From assembly GCA_028712795.1 (NCBI GenBank), contig JAQTPT010000027.1, forward strand, positions 1 through 49,616: 49,616 nt of DNA. The letters run 5' to 3'. Positions 9,732-18,454 of the stretch are shown in pieces. Each line of letters starts with the position of its first letter. Within the stretch, counting starts at the first letter, position 1. The position numbers and the translations under genes are program-made. The notes beneath the pieces are model-generated. The model did not search any database. It was not told the origin of the DNA and was given only the letters and a program-made list of their open reading frames with translations. Origin of the DNA: Methylococcales bacterium (GTDB lineage: Bacteria > Pseudomonadota > Gammaproteobacteria > Methylococcales > Methylomonadaceae).

Positions 9732-10772
9732 ATGATGCTCGACGACTTAAGAATGATATCCATGCTCGATTGGCTTGAGAATGATCTGCTTCTGACCATT
9801 GATTCTTGCGAACCCGCATCCAGCGATGCCAGTTTTCGGCGTTACTTTAGAATAAAGGCGTCAGAGGGACAATTCATTGTAATGGATGCGCCCCCGGAAA
9901 AAGAAAACATCGAGCCGTTTATAAGGGTGGCCGGTTTATTGTCACGTTCTCAAGTCAATGTACCCACTATTTTCCAACAAAACCTCATTGATGGATTTTT
10001 GCTGCTTGAGGATTTTGGTTCGGAGTGCTTCTTAGACAGGCTCAATGCGCATAACGTCAGCAAATCATATCAGAGCGCCATTGACACTTTATTTAACTTA
10101 CAAACCAATACAGTCATAGAAAACTGCGGTTTACCGAGCTATAACGAGCCGCTTCTGCAACGGGAACTGGCTATCTTTGAAGATTGGTTTTTAAATCAAT
10201 GGCTGGATATTCAGATCCATCCATCAATTTGGGAGACAGTGCGCACTCTTCTGGTTACTTCAGCCCTGGAGCAACCTATTGTCTGCGTCCACCGGGATTA
10301 CCATTCGCGCAATCTCATGGTGTTAAAAGACGGCTCACCTGGTGTAATCGACTTTCAGGACGCTGTTGTAGGCCCAGTAACTTATGATCTGGTGTCGCTG
10401 TTGCGTGATTGTTATATCTCCTGGCCTAATCAACTGGTTGAACAGTGGATGATCCAGTACTATCAAAGGCTTCTGAGAGCCGGACTCATAACCTGTCATG
10501 CAGTTCAGTTTAAACGCTGGTTTGACCTGATGGGGTTGCAACGGCACCTTAAAGCTGTCGGCATTTTTTCGCGGTTGCACATAAGAGATAATAAATCCAA
10601 CTATCTTAATGACATACCGCGAACCATGGCGTACATTACAGCCGTATGCAAAACTTATCCTGAACTTGCCGGTTTTAGTGACTTTCTACAAAATAATGTG
10701 CTGCCTGCCTACGATATATTGTCCTCTTGTTCAAGCAAAAAGGGTGTCGGCGAGGCATTTGTACTGTTATGA
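9732..10772 (+). CDS. amgK: N-acetylmuramate/N-acetylglucosamine kinase AmgK (APH-fold)
   Basis: AmgK phosphorylates the anomeric carbon of recovered MurNAc/GlcNAc, and MurU then makes UDP-MurNAc; this is a peptidoglycan recycling shortcut that bypasses MurA. The sequence is an aminoglycoside-phosphotransferase-type kinase of 346 aa. A nucleotide-binding N-lobe starts with ASSDASFRRYFRI. The catalytic loop is C-V-H-R-D-Y-H-S-R-N at about residues 182-191, and the metal-binding GVIDFQDAVVGP follows about 20 residues later. Its TGA overlaps the ATG of murU (ATGA at 10769-10772), giving translational coupling. It is divergent from lptD, as in pseudomonads. Confidence 0.92.
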   Translation: MMLDDLRMISMLDWLENDLLLTIDSCEPASSDASFRRYFRIKASEGQFIVMDAPPEKENIEPFIRVAGLLSRSQVNVPTIFQQNLIDGFLLLEDFGSECFLDRLNAHNVSKSYQSAIDTLFNLQTNTVIENCGLPSYNEPLLQRELAIFEDWFLNQWLDIQIHPSIWETVRTLLVTSALEQPIVCVHRDYHSRNLMVLKDGSPGVIDFQDAVVGPVTYDLVSLLRDCYISWPNQLVEQWMIQYYQRLLRAGLITCHAVQFKRWFDLMGLQRHLKAVGIFSRLHIRDNKSNYLNDIPRTMAYITAVCKTYPELAGFSDFLQNNVLPAYDILSSCSSKKGVGEAFVLL

Positions 10773-11446
10773 AAGCAATGATTTTAGCCGCAGGGCGCGG
10801 CGAAAGAATGCGTCCCTTGACAGATCACATTCCAAAGCCCCTGCTTCGAGTTGGTGAAAAAACCATTATTGAACATACCATTAATCAACTGATTTCGGCG
10901 GGTTTTAATGACATTATTATTAATCACGCTCATCTCGGACAACAAATAGAAGACCACTTGGGTGACGGTAAGCGATATCGAGCAAGTATTTTCTATTCGC
11001 CGGAAGGTGAACAGGGACTGGAAACGGCGGGCGGTATCATTAATGCCTTGCATTTATTGGGTGATGAGGTATTTTTGGTTGTAAATGGCGATATTGCCAC
11101 CGATTTTCCTTTTGCCGGACTCAAAAATGTGCCGGTTGATTTGGCGCATATAGTCCTGGTTGACAACCCGGAGCATCATCCCCAAGGTGATTTTGGTCTT
11201 GATGAGACTGGCAAAGTTATTGAAAATTGCCAGGAAAAACTAACATTTAGCGGTATTGGCCTCTATCGTCCCGAGTTATTCAGCAAAACACCCCCAGGAA
11301 GCAGTAAGCTAGCCCCTTTGTTGCGCCAGGCAATAGCGAACCAACGCGTTTCAGGACAAAAGTATGCCGGGTTCTGGATGGATATTGGCACGCCAGAGCG
11401 TTTGCAAACACTAAACTTTTTACACACCATGGAGAACAGATCATGA
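10769..11446 (+). CDS. murU: N-acetylmuramate alpha-1-phosphate uridylyltransferase MurU
   Basis: A sugar-1-phosphate nucleotidyltransferase of 225 aa that converts MurNAc-1-P and UTP to UDP-MurNAc. The nucleotide-binding signature is at the very start ([18 protein letters not shown]), followed by KPLL and the catalytic VVNGDI (Asp in a metal-binding position). ATG 10769 is chosen over the earlier in-frame ATG at 10727, because translation from the overlap begins directly with the family's N-terminus and the upstream 14 codons lie inside amgK. Coupling to amgK by ATGA overlap identifies the substrate pathway better than the fold alone. Its own stop overlaps the dodecin start in the same way. 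Confidence 0.92.
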   Translation: MKAMILAAGRGERMRPLTDHIPKPLLRVGEKTIIEHTINQLISAGFNDIIINHAHLGQQIEDHLGDGKRYRASIFYSPEGEQGLETAGGIINALHLLGDEVFLVVNGDIATDFPFAGLKNVPVDLAHIVLVDNPEHHPQGDFGLDETGKVIENCQEKLTFSGIGLYRPELFSKTPPGSSKLAPLLRQAIANQRVSGQKYAGFWMDIGTPERLQTLNFLHTMENRS

Positions 11447-11652
11447 ATGACCATATTTACAAGAAAATAGAATTGACAGGCTCATCAACTGCCGGAATGC
11501 AAGAAGCTATAGAAAATGCTATTAGCAAAGCATCGCAAACCATACATCACATGCGTTGGTTTGAGGTCGTCGAAACCCGTGGACACATTGAGGATGGTAA
11601 GGTTGCGCACTGGCAGGTCACCATCAAAGTCGGGTTTTCTCTGTCAGAATAA
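11443..11652 (+). CDS. Dodecin family flavin-binding protein
   Basis: A 69-residue protein with the full dodecin pattern: VYK-like beta-strand ([12 protein letters not shown]), the helix with [13 protein letters not shown], and the strands around [18 protein letters not shown]. The aromatic at the RWFEV position is where dodecins stack the flavin isoalloxazine ring. Dodecins form hollow 12-mers that buffer flavins or coenzyme A. The gene starts inside the stop of murU (ATGA, 11443-11446), so it is the third member of a chain of overlapping genes. A role linked to peptidoglycan recycling is not known; the coupling may only set expression level. Confidence 0.9.
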   Translation: MNDHIYKKIELTGSSTAGMQEAIENAISKASQTIHHMRWFEVVETRGHIEDGKVAHWQVTIKVGFSLSE

Positions 11653-11658
11653 GCTTTA

Positions 11659-11876
11659 AGGCGATTTCCAAGAATGAATATTCCCAAATTGCGCAGGATT
11701 TTGTTCATTTTTAACCACTGCATGGACAGCTATTTGCTCCTGCAATATCTGCTTTCATCACATCCATGTTGATTATGCAGGAGGTAGAGCAATGCAGGAG
11801 CAATTGCCGAGGCGTAAAAAGAGGCGCAGGGTGTGAGGAGAGCTTGTAACTCTTTTTACAACGCCGGAAATCGCCT
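11659..11876. repeat. Structured 218-bp element with three perfect inverted repeats
   Basis: The element is bounded by an 11-bp perfect inverted repeat, AGGCGATTTCC at 11659-11669 and its complement at 11866-11876. Inside lie two more: TTGCTCCTGCA at 11734-11744 with its complement at 11793-11803, and GTAAAAAGAG at 11814-11823 with its complement at 11850-11859. The core near 11776-11812 closely resembles a segment at 19143-19180, so it belongs to a dispersed family. It has no ORF. It could be a MITE-like element or a structured RNA. Confidence 0.6.
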
Positions 11877-12397
11877 AATAAGGCGGTGATTTATTGTGGT
11901 TCCGCTGTGATTCTTTATATTGGATTTAAAGTAAGTTGATAAGTCTGGAATAAGCAATTTTACTTTTCAGATGTGTTGGCCTTACTGACTAATAAGGCAT
12001 TGCTGTGAAGCCACCCTTTAAAATCACTATGAAAGTTAGTGCCCCTGATTATGATAATTCGGATTTAATTTTTTTCCCCTAATTGTTAAAGAAAGGTTGC
12101 AAATAGATAATTTTCCTTTCTATTGCTTGCCTTTCTGCAGCAGACTAGAGTTTGATCAAAATCTGCGTGTGTTCAAGATGCCCAAGTATTAAAGCATTAA
12201 AAAATTGCTTAACCAATCTCTCATCAAAATGAACGCTGTTAATCCGCTAATAATTATATTGCGTTGGCTTTTAAAATACGGGTCAGGATAAATGGAATTA
12301 TCGGCAACATAAAAATAATTGTATCACCGGTATATTTAAAATTTGGCATTATTCATGCTTTATTTTTTAAAATTAAACATCACCTATTTGAAGTGCC
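11877..12397. other. Gene-free AT-rich leader of the ATP-grasp gene
   Basis: About 520 bp with no credible ORF on either strand and many short A/T runs. It leads up to the ATP-grasp start at 12398, which has only a weak GAAGTG ribosome site. It probably holds the promoter, but no box is clear enough to place. No tRNA fold was recognised. Confidence 0.5.
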
Positions 12398-13849
12398 ATG
12401 AAATCAATCTGGAAAAACTATAAAACTGATATTGCTTACGATGAGCTGATGTATTCTGAATGTCAATCACGGCCAGTGAGCCACATCTTATGCCAATATT
12501 TAAATTCGCTAAAAAAGGAGGACATAGACAAGCGAAAAATTGCTGCCGAACTGGCAATTATGGAAATGGGCATTAGTTTTACCGTCTACAGTGATGAAGG
12601 AAATATTGACCGTGCTTGGCCTTTCGACATTATTCCGCGCATTATTGATGCAAGGGAATGGCGTATTATCGATAAAGGCTTAAAACAACGTTTAACCGCT
12701 TTAAACTGTTTTATCAGCGACGTTTATGGCGAGCAAGCTTTTATCAAGGAAGGCAAAATGCCCGGCGATATTATCAACAGCTCAAAAAACTTTCGCAAGG
12801 AATGCATCGGTATGAAGCCGCGTCACAATGTTTGGGCAAATATTTGTGGCACTGATTTGGTGCGTGACAGGGATAGTATTATGTATGTTTTGGAAGACAA
12901 TTTACGGGTTCCGTCCGGGGTTTCTTATATGCTTGAAAACCGGGTTATCACCAAACGCGTGTTTCCTGAGCTATTGCAGGATATTGATATTCTCCCCATA
13001 GATGATTACCCCACCCATTTGCATGACATGTTGTCATCAATTGCCCCGCACCAAAATGGAAAGATAACTTGTGCGGTATTAACCCCCGGAATTTACAACT
13101 CCGCTTATTTTGAACACGCCTATTTGGCTCAACAAATAGGCGCGCAACTCGTTGAAGGCAAAGATCTTGTTGTCAATGACGATGATTGTGTCTACATGCG
13201 CACTATTGAAGGCTTGGACAAGGTCGATGTTATTTACCGGCGCATAGATGATGACTTTCTTGATCCTGAAGTGTTTCGCAAAGACTCAACATTGGGCGTG
13301 CGAGGCTTGATGCGTGCCTGGAAAGCGGGCAATGTCGCCTTGGCTAATGCTCCCGGCGCGGGTGTTGCCGATGATAAAGTCGTCTATGCTTATGTGCCGG
13401 AAATGATACGGTACTATCTGAATGAAGAGCCGATACTGCCAAACGTGCCAACATTTTTGTGCAGCAAAAAAGATGATCTTGATTATGTATTGGCGCATCT
13501 TGCGGAACTGGTGGTAAAGCCAGCCAATGAATCGGGCGGTTACGGCATGTTAGTCGGCCCCCATGCCACAGCGAAAGAAGTGGAAACCTTTAGGGCGCTT
13601 ATACAAAAAGATCCGCGCAATTATATTGCACAGCCTACTTTGGCGATTTCAACCGCGCCAACCCTGTGCAAAGGCCGATTAGAACCCCGCCATATTGACC
13701 TGCGCCCATTTATTCTACAAGGCGAAAATACCTTTGTGACGTCAGGCGGTTTAACCCGGGTTGCATTAAGGAAAGGGTCGCTGGTGGTTAATTCCTCGCA
13801 AGGTGGCGGCAGCAAAGATACCTGGATTATTAATATGGAGGATCGCTAA
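12398..13849 (+). CDS. Circularly permuted ATP-grasp type 2 family protein (COG2308)
   Basis: A 483-residue protein of the permuted ATP-grasp family, predicted to form an amide bond using ATP. Recognisable parts are the N-terminal helical region, RPFDIIPRII-like segment (WPFDIIPRIIDAREWRII), the VLEDNLRVPSGVSYMLENR stretch at about residues 165-185, and the lysine- and glycine-rich VVKPANESGGYGMLVG near 373-388 that binds nucleotide. It overlaps the alpha-E gene by one base (13849), and the two occur together across bacteria. The transglutaminase-like and proteasome-like protease genes often found with the pair are absent here. The product made by the system is unknown in general. Confidence 0.9.
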   Translation: MKSIWKNYKTDIAYDELMYSECQSRPVSHILCQYLNSLKKEDIDKRKIAAELAIMEMGISFTVYSDEGNIDRAWPFDIIPRIIDAREWRIIDKGLKQRLTALNCFISDVYGEQAFIKEGKMPGDIINSSKNFRKECIGMKPRHNVWANICGTDLVRDRDSIMYVLEDNLRVPSGVSYMLENRVITKRVFPELLQDIDILPIDDYPTHLHDMLSSIAPHQNGKITCAVLTPGIYNSAYFEHAYLAQQIGAQLVEGKDLVVNDDDCVYMRTIEGLDKVDVIYRRIDDDFLDPEVFRKDSTLGVRGLMRAWKAGNVALANAPGAGVADDKVVYAYVPEMIRYYLNEEPILPNVPTFLCSKKDDLDYVLAHLAELVVKPANESGGYGMLVGPHATAKEVETFRALIQKDPRNYIAQPTLAISTAPTLCKGRLEPRHIDLRPFILQGENTFVTSGGLTRVALRKGSLVVNSSQGGGSKDTWIINMEDR

Positions 13850-14787
13850 TGTTATCTCGCTCAGCAGAACGCTTGTATTGGCTGGCACGTTATCTGGAAC
13901 GCACAGAAAACATTGCCAGGATGGTTAGCGTGCATATGAATTTACTGATGGATTTGCCTAAGGGTGTTGAGATGGGATGGCGGCAACTGATTCTGATCAA
14001 TACCTCGGAACAGGAGTTCTACGAAAAAAATAACGTGGCCAATGAGCGTAATATCACCCGTTTTCTTCTGGTCGATGCCAGTTATTCAGGATCTTTGTTT
14101 TCGTCATTAAGCGCTGCCAGGGAAAATATCCGCACCTCCCGGGAGTTATTGCCTGATGAGGCTTGGGAACAAGTCAACGAAATGTACCTGTATGTGAAAA
14201 GCAATCTGGAAACGGTTGCCAATCGGCGTCATCGAGTCATTTTTCTAAATGAAATTCTAAAAGGTTGCCAGCGATTCACCGGCTTGTTATCCGGCTATAT
14301 GAGCCATAATCACCCTTATCGGTTTATTCTCCTGGGCAGAAACATCGAACGCGCCGATATGACCAGCCGCATTCTGGATTTAGCCTCTTTGTTGCTCTCG
14401 GAATCACGCAGTGATGAAATGCGCCAATACGAAACCATTTTATGGATGAATGTGTTAAAGGCTCTAAATGCTTTGTTGATGTACCGCCAACAAATGCGCA
14501 GCCGGGTTGAGGGCGATGATGTGCTTAACTTCATGTTGCTCGATACCAGTCTGCCCCGATCCGTGAGTTGCTGTATCTCGGAAATATCTTATTGCATCAG
14601 CCGGTTGCCTAATAACGATAAGTTGCCCCTGAAGCTTAACGAGCTACAAGCTTATGTGCAAGCCATTGATACCCGGCAAACCACACAAAAACAACTACGT
14701 GGTATTCTCGATAGCTTACAAAATAAGCTGGGAGAGTTGCATGGACAGATTGTTGAAAACTGGTTTTTGCAGGAAGCGGGGGACTGA
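13849..14787 (+). CDS. Alpha-E domain protein (COG2307/DUF403)
   Basis: A 312-residue, almost wholly helical protein beginning MLSRSAERLYWLARYLERTE, the N-terminal signature of the alpha-E family. The internal segment with R-N-I-E-R-A-D-M-T-S-R-I-L-D is the matching second signature. No signal peptide or membrane helix. The ATG overlaps the last base of the ATP-grasp stop codon, so the two proteins should be made in step and probably act together in a predicted peptide- or amide-forming system. A hairpin terminator follows at about 14859-14897. Confidence 0.9.
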   Translation: MLSRSAERLYWLARYLERTENIARMVSVHMNLLMDLPKGVEMGWRQLILINTSEQEFYEKNNVANERNITRFLLVDASYSGSLFSSLSAARENIRTSRELLPDEAWEQVNEMYLYVKSNLETVANRRHRVIFLNEILKGCQRFTGLLSGYMSHNHPYRFILLGRNIERADMTSRILDLASLLLSESRSDEMRQYETILWMNVLKALNALLMYRQQMRSRVEGDDVLNFMLLDTSLPRSVSCCISEISYCISRLPNNDKLPLKLNELQAYVQAIDTRQTTQKQLRGILDSLQNKLGELHGQIVENWFLQEAGD

Positions 14788-14858
14788 ATTAAAGGGTGGG
14801 AGATGATTTTTTCACGCAATGTGCGCGGGTGATCTGGTAAAGCCGCATAATTTTTTCG

Positions 14859-14897
14859 CAAACAAAAAAGGGCGCATTAGAGCACCCGTTTTGTTTG
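14859..14897. terminator. Bidirectional hairpin terminator between convergent genes
   Basis: The sequence has CAAAC-A-rich-GGGCG, a short loop, then CaCCCG-TTTTGTTTG, so arms pair on both sides and runs of A and T flank the GC core. It sits between the 3' ends of the alpha-E gene (+) and the multicopper oxidase (-), and can serve both. Confidence 0.65.
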
Positions 14898-14918
14898 CTT
14901 GATTAATCAATCCCCAAC

Positions 14919-16838
14919 TTATTCAACCAAAAAGTCGCGCATCATGCCCATGTCTTCATGTTCAAGATTGTGGCAATGATACATAAACAAGCCTTTAAAG
15001 TCCTGGAAGGGTTTTATGATGCGGACTTTCTCGCCAGGCATCACCAGAACGACATCTTTCAGGCCGCTTTCGATGAAGCCATCACGCACAGTGGCATAGT
15101 TTGCCTCTTCATCGGCGCTGATACTTCGGCTGACAATTTGAAACTGCTGTCCGTGCAGGTGAATCGGATGCGCCATGGACATCATCATTCCCATACCGCC
15201 CATACCCATCATGCCGCCGCCTTTCTGATCGCCGCCGCCGTGCTTCATACCGCCCATCATGCCCATGCCGCCGCCATTATGATCCATACCTTGACCGCCA
15301 TCTTTCTGTCCCTCGCCACCCTGTTTCATTCCACCCATCATTCCCATACCGCCCATACCCATCATGCCGCCGCCTTTCTGATCGTCGCCGCCGTGCATCA
15401 TGCCGCCCATCATACCCATACCGCCGCCCTGATGGCCCATGCCTCCCATGCCGCCGCTTTGCTTTTCTACGCCATGTTCTCCGGATGCCGGTGTGGAATC
15501 CTTGCCATGACCGCCGCCACCGCCATGTGCATGGAAAATTTCCATAAGTTGTATGGTGTTTAATTTGATGCGTTCAAAGTCTTGAATATCGTTGTACGCA
15601 TAGGGGCGGCCATTAAGCAGCATGGCCATAGGACCTTCGGAAATGCCGATAGGGACTGGTTTATCCGGATTGGCTACAGCACTGATTGGATGCCAGTTGA
15701 TTTTTGATAATTGCGATGGCAGTTTAGGGCTGTCGCTGACTTTTTTGGTGACACGCGCCGTAAAAATCGGATATTCGCTGCCGACAGGTATTTTATTATG
15801 GTGCATCATGCCCATGCCGCCGCCCATCATCCGCTCAGCCATTTTCGGCAACGCGCCCGAAAAAGGCAGGCTGCGCATGACTAACTGGGTGCCTTCATTA
15901 CGTCCGCTAAAATCCGCCCAAACATCTAGCCGCTCGCCGGGAGCCAGCATGACGTAGGGTTTGACTTCCGGTTTTTCCAGCAAACCGCCATCGACGCCGA
16001 TTACAGTAATCGGCGTGCCGTCATCCCAGCCCAGTTTGTAAATACGCGCAGTTGATCCGTTCAAAAAACGCAAACGATAGGCGCGGCTGGCAACATCAAT
16101 CTTAAAATCCGGAGAACCATTGACTAATATGCGATCACCGTAGAAACCGGTCATGCGATCATGCATGCCACGTACATAAATAAGCTGATTTAGCTCGTCG
16201 AAGAGACGATCTTGAATAACGAGTGGAATTTCGAATTCACCGGAAGGCAATTCCAGTTTTGCCTCTTCTTCATCATGAACGAACAATGCACCGGCAAGGC
16301 CGTTATAAACCTGCTTGGCTGTGGCTTCATGCGGGTGAGGATGGTAAATATTCATCCCCGCCCGATTAAGCACTTCAAACTCATAGACTAATGTTTCGCC
16401 CGGATCGATAGCGTACATCGGATGGCCGTCCATATTGGCGGGGACATGCAAGCCATGCCAGTGCGTAACGGTGGGTTCAGCCAGTTTGTTGTGCAAATTA
16501 ATTCGCACTTTTTGGCCTTTTTGTAACCGGATTATCGGTCCCAGATACGATCCGGTTATGTCTGTTATTGTGTCTTTGGGGCCATCCTTTAGCAGTGCGG
16601 CGTATTGTTGCACCATTGTCTGTTGACCTGGGAGAATGGACACAGAACTTGATCGGGAAAACAGATCAAATTCGACATCCGGTTTAAAATTAGGCGATGC
16701 TTTGTTTGGCGCCAGTTTCGGCATGGCTTGCATACCTTCCATTGCACGCAAAAAACCCGGCATAGCAGCGAAGGCAGCCAGACCCAAGCCAGATTGGGCC
16801 AGGAAACGGCGACGGGAATAATTATTTTGATTAGACAT
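14919..16838 (-). CDS. Tat-exported multicopper oxidase with Met/Gly/His-rich insert
   Basis: A three-cupredoxin multicopper oxidase. A twin-arginine signal (SRRRFLAQ, residues 8-15) predicts export of the folded, copper-loaded enzyme. Copper ligands are visible: H126-W-H-G and H166-P-H-P-H near the N-terminus, H557-P-I-H-L-H and H621-C-H with H627 and a following axial Met in the C-terminal domain. Residues 437-556 form an inserted region of GGMGMM, GGGMMGMG and MKHGGGDQKG units repeated two to three times, plus His, resembling the Met-rich copper-binding segment of CueO but much longer. Copper detoxification (cuprous oxidase) or Mn oxidation are the options; the first is more likely. A strong GAGGAGG site precedes the ATG. 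Confidence 0.93.
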   Translation of the reverse strand: MSNQNNYSRRRFLAQSGLGLAAFAAMPGFLRAMEGMQAMPKLAPNKASPNFKPDVEFDLFSRSSSVSILPGQQTMVQQYAALLKDGPKDTITDITGSYLGPIIRLQKGQKVRINLHNKLAEPTVTHWHGLHVPANMDGHPMYAIDPGETLVYEFEVLNRAGMNIYHPHPHEATAKQVYNGLAGALFVHDEEEAKLELPSGEFEIPLVIQDRLFDELNQLIYVRGMHDRMTGFYGDRILVNGSPDFKIDVASRAYRLRFLNGSTARIYKLGWDDGTPITVIGVDGGLLEKPEVKPYVMLAPGERLDVWADFSGRNEGTQLVMRSLPFSGALPKMAERMMGGGMGMMHHNKIPVGSEYPIFTARVTKKVSDSPKLPSQLSKINWHPISAVANPDKPVPIGISEGPMAMLLNGRPYAYNDIQDFERIKLNTIQLMEIFHAHGGGGGHGKDSTPASGEHGVEKQSGGMGGMGHQGGGMGMMGGMMHGGDDQKGGGMMGMGGMGMMGGMKQGGEGQKDGGQGMDHNGGGMGMMGGMKHGGGDQKGGGMMGMGGMGMMMSMAHPIHLHGQQFQIVSRSISADEEANYATVRDGFIESGLKDVVLVMPGEKVRIIKPFQDFKGLFMYHCHNLEHEDMGMMRDFLVE

Positions 16839-17158
16839 AGTTCCTCCTCAAGATAGAATCGCCCTTGTTAATAACACTGGTTTTTATAATGGTAGGGCTG
16901 GCATGAGTTTATATTAGTGCCCTATTATATTCAAGACAATAAGTGACAATGACTGTTGTTGGCGACAAATAAAATAATTGTGGTTAACGCCGTAATGTCG
17001 CGCTGATAGTCAGCAGTAAGCAAATCAGGCCGCCATGGCTAGCATTGCAGACGGATATATACTGTGAAAAAATCCAATAACAGGCGCATAATTTGCATTA
17101 TTGCTTTCTAATATATCGATTCACCACGTTTGTTAATAATGCAGAAGGAAATCCGGAT
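16839..17158. other. Divergent intergenic region (oxidase / CarS-like operon)
   Basis: A 320-bp region between divergent genes. It holds the GAGGAGG ribosome site of the oxidase at its left edge and an AGAAGGA site for the CarS-like gene at about 17143-17149. It must carry promoters for both directions, but I see no clear operator, no hairpin and no ORF. Confidence 0.5.
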
Positions 17159-17662
17159 ATGCCTTTGCTTTCTTTATGTTGGTATTGCATTTTTCAGGCC
17201 TTGATATTACTTGTTGTTGCGAATGGAGCGCCGGTGATCACCAGTAAATTGCTGGATAACCGGTTAATGAGCCCGATGGATAACGGGCTCATTCTCAGTG
17301 ACGGTTATCGTTTATTTGGCAGTAGCAAAACCTGGCGGGGGTTTTTTTCTGCTATTTTATTTTCTACAGCAGCTTCGATTTTATTTGGATTTGAACCTTT
17401 GGCGGGTGTATCGTTCGGCATGTTGACTATAGCAGGGGATTTGCTGGCCAGCTTCATCAAGCGCCGGTTGGGGAATGTTGAAAGCAGTAGGGCGAGAGGG
17501 CTTGACACAATTCCGGAAACATTGATTCCTTTATGGGTTCTAAAAGAACCGCTAGCGCTTAACTACATTGAAATTGCACTGGTTGTCGGGCTTTTTTTTC
17601 TGTGTGAGGAATTTTTTTCGCCAATCCTTTACAGATTACATATTCGAAACAGGCCTTATTAG
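17159..17662 (+). CDS. CDP-archaeol synthase-like (CarS/DUF46) membrane protein
   Basis: A 167-residue polytopic membrane protein matching the CarS-like/DUF46 family (PF01864), related in fold to CdsA. The family core is present: NGAPVI near the first helix, then D-N-G near residue 38, DGYRLFGSSKTWRG (about 43-56) and a GDLLASFIKRRLG segment followed by LDTIPETLIPLW. These match the conserved G-S-x-K-T-x-R-G and G-D-x-x-x-S-F-x-K-R-R patterns. In archaea the enzyme makes CDP-archaeol from CTP. ATG 17159 is chosen because AGAAGGA lies about 9 nt upstream; an in-frame ATG at 17093 has no such site. It is the first gene of a probable three-gene unit with an EEP hydrolase and a CDP-alcohol phosphatidyltransferase. 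The bacterial substrate is unknown. Confidence 0.82.
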   Translation: MPLLSLCWYCIFQALILLVVANGAPVITSKLLDNRLMSPMDNGLILSDGYRLFGSSKTWRGFFSAILFSTAASILFGFEPLAGVSFGMLTIAGDLLASFIKRRLGNVESSRARGLDTIPETLIPLWVLKEPLALNYIEIALVVGLFFLCEEFFSPILYRLHIRNRPY

Positions 17663-17701
17663 ATTAAAAAAGCTTATTACTTCACACACGTCAGGACATT
17701 T

Positions 17702-18454
17702 ATGAAAAAGAAAGGATTACGGGTATTGACGTATAACATCCATAAAGGGTTTAACATAAGCAATCAGCGCTTTATATTGCATCAGATCCGCGAAGCATTG
17801 ATACATGCCGATGCCGATTTGCTGTTCTTACAAGAGATGCAAGGTAAGCATGATCGCCATGAAAAAAATGTGGCGCATTGGCCCGATCAGTCACAAATTG
17901 AGTTTATTGCCGAAGGGGTTTGGCCACATTTTGCCTATGGAAAAAACGCGATTTATAATGCCGGCCATCATGGTAATGCAATTTTAAGCAAGCACCCTTT
18001 TGAAAGCTGGGAAAATATTAATGTCTCCCCATTTCCCTGGGCAAGCCGTAGCCTTTTACATGGCGTTATTCGTACGCGTGGTAGCGATCAGGATGTGCAT
18101 ATCGTTTGCATTCATTTTGGCTTGATGGGCAAAGAACGACGTTCGCAAATAACGACCTTATGTGATCGTATCGACAGTCATGTGCCGCATGATGCGCCCT
18201 TGATTGTGGCAGGCGATTTTAATGATTGGCTCGGGCAAGCCGGGCGTCTTTTCCTAAATCGTTTGGGCTTGCATGAGGTTTTTCGAGAAACCCATGGGCG
18301 CTATGCGCGGACATTTCCTGCCTGGTTCCCGATTCTGCAGATGGATCGTATTTATTATCGCGGCCTGATCCCGGTGTCGTGTGACCGGCTGACTCATTCA
18401 CCCTGGGACATGCTTTCAGATCATGCGCCACTTGCAGCTACATTTACCTTATGA
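17702..18454 (+). CDS. Endonuclease/exonuclease/phosphatase (EEP) superfamily hydrolase
   Basis: A 250-residue Mg2+-dependent phosphoesterase. Catalytic motifs appear in order: LTYNIHKGF near residue 9, LFLQEMQ (metal-binding Glu) near 41, a HFGLMG histidine region, VAGDFNDW near 170 and the terminal SDHAPLAATF. No signal peptide. E. coli YbhP, an EEP protein encoded beside cardiolipin synthase ClsB, is a precedent for pairing this fold with phospholipid synthesis. Here the gene sits between the CarS-like gene and a CDP-alcohol phosphatidyltransferase whose ATG overlaps its TGA (18451-18454). A lipid phosphatase or phosphodiesterase role is an inference from that context; nuclease activity cannot be excluded. 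Confidence 0.88.
   Translation: MKKKGLRVLTYNIHKGFNISNQRFILHQIREALIHADADLLFLQEMQGKHDRHEKNVAHWPDQSQIEFIAEGVWPHFAYGKNAIYNAGHHGNAILSKHPFESWENINVSPFPWASRSLLHGVIRTRGSDQDVHIVCIHFGLMGKERRSQITTLCDRIDSHVPHDAPLIVAGDFNDWLGQAGRLFLNRLGLHEVFRETHGRYARTFPAWFPILQMDRIYYRGLIPVSCDRLTHSPWDMLSDHAPLAATFTL

Noticed and set aside
12147..12157. AGAGTTTGATC, the sequence of the 16S rRNA 5' primer site
   Set aside because: The following bases do not match 16S rRNA and no rRNA helices follow; it is a chance match of 11 bases.
14958..15563. His/Ala/Thr-rich plus-strand frame within the oxidase
   Set aside because: It is the antisense of Met/Gly codons in the oxidase insert, without its own ribosome site or family match.
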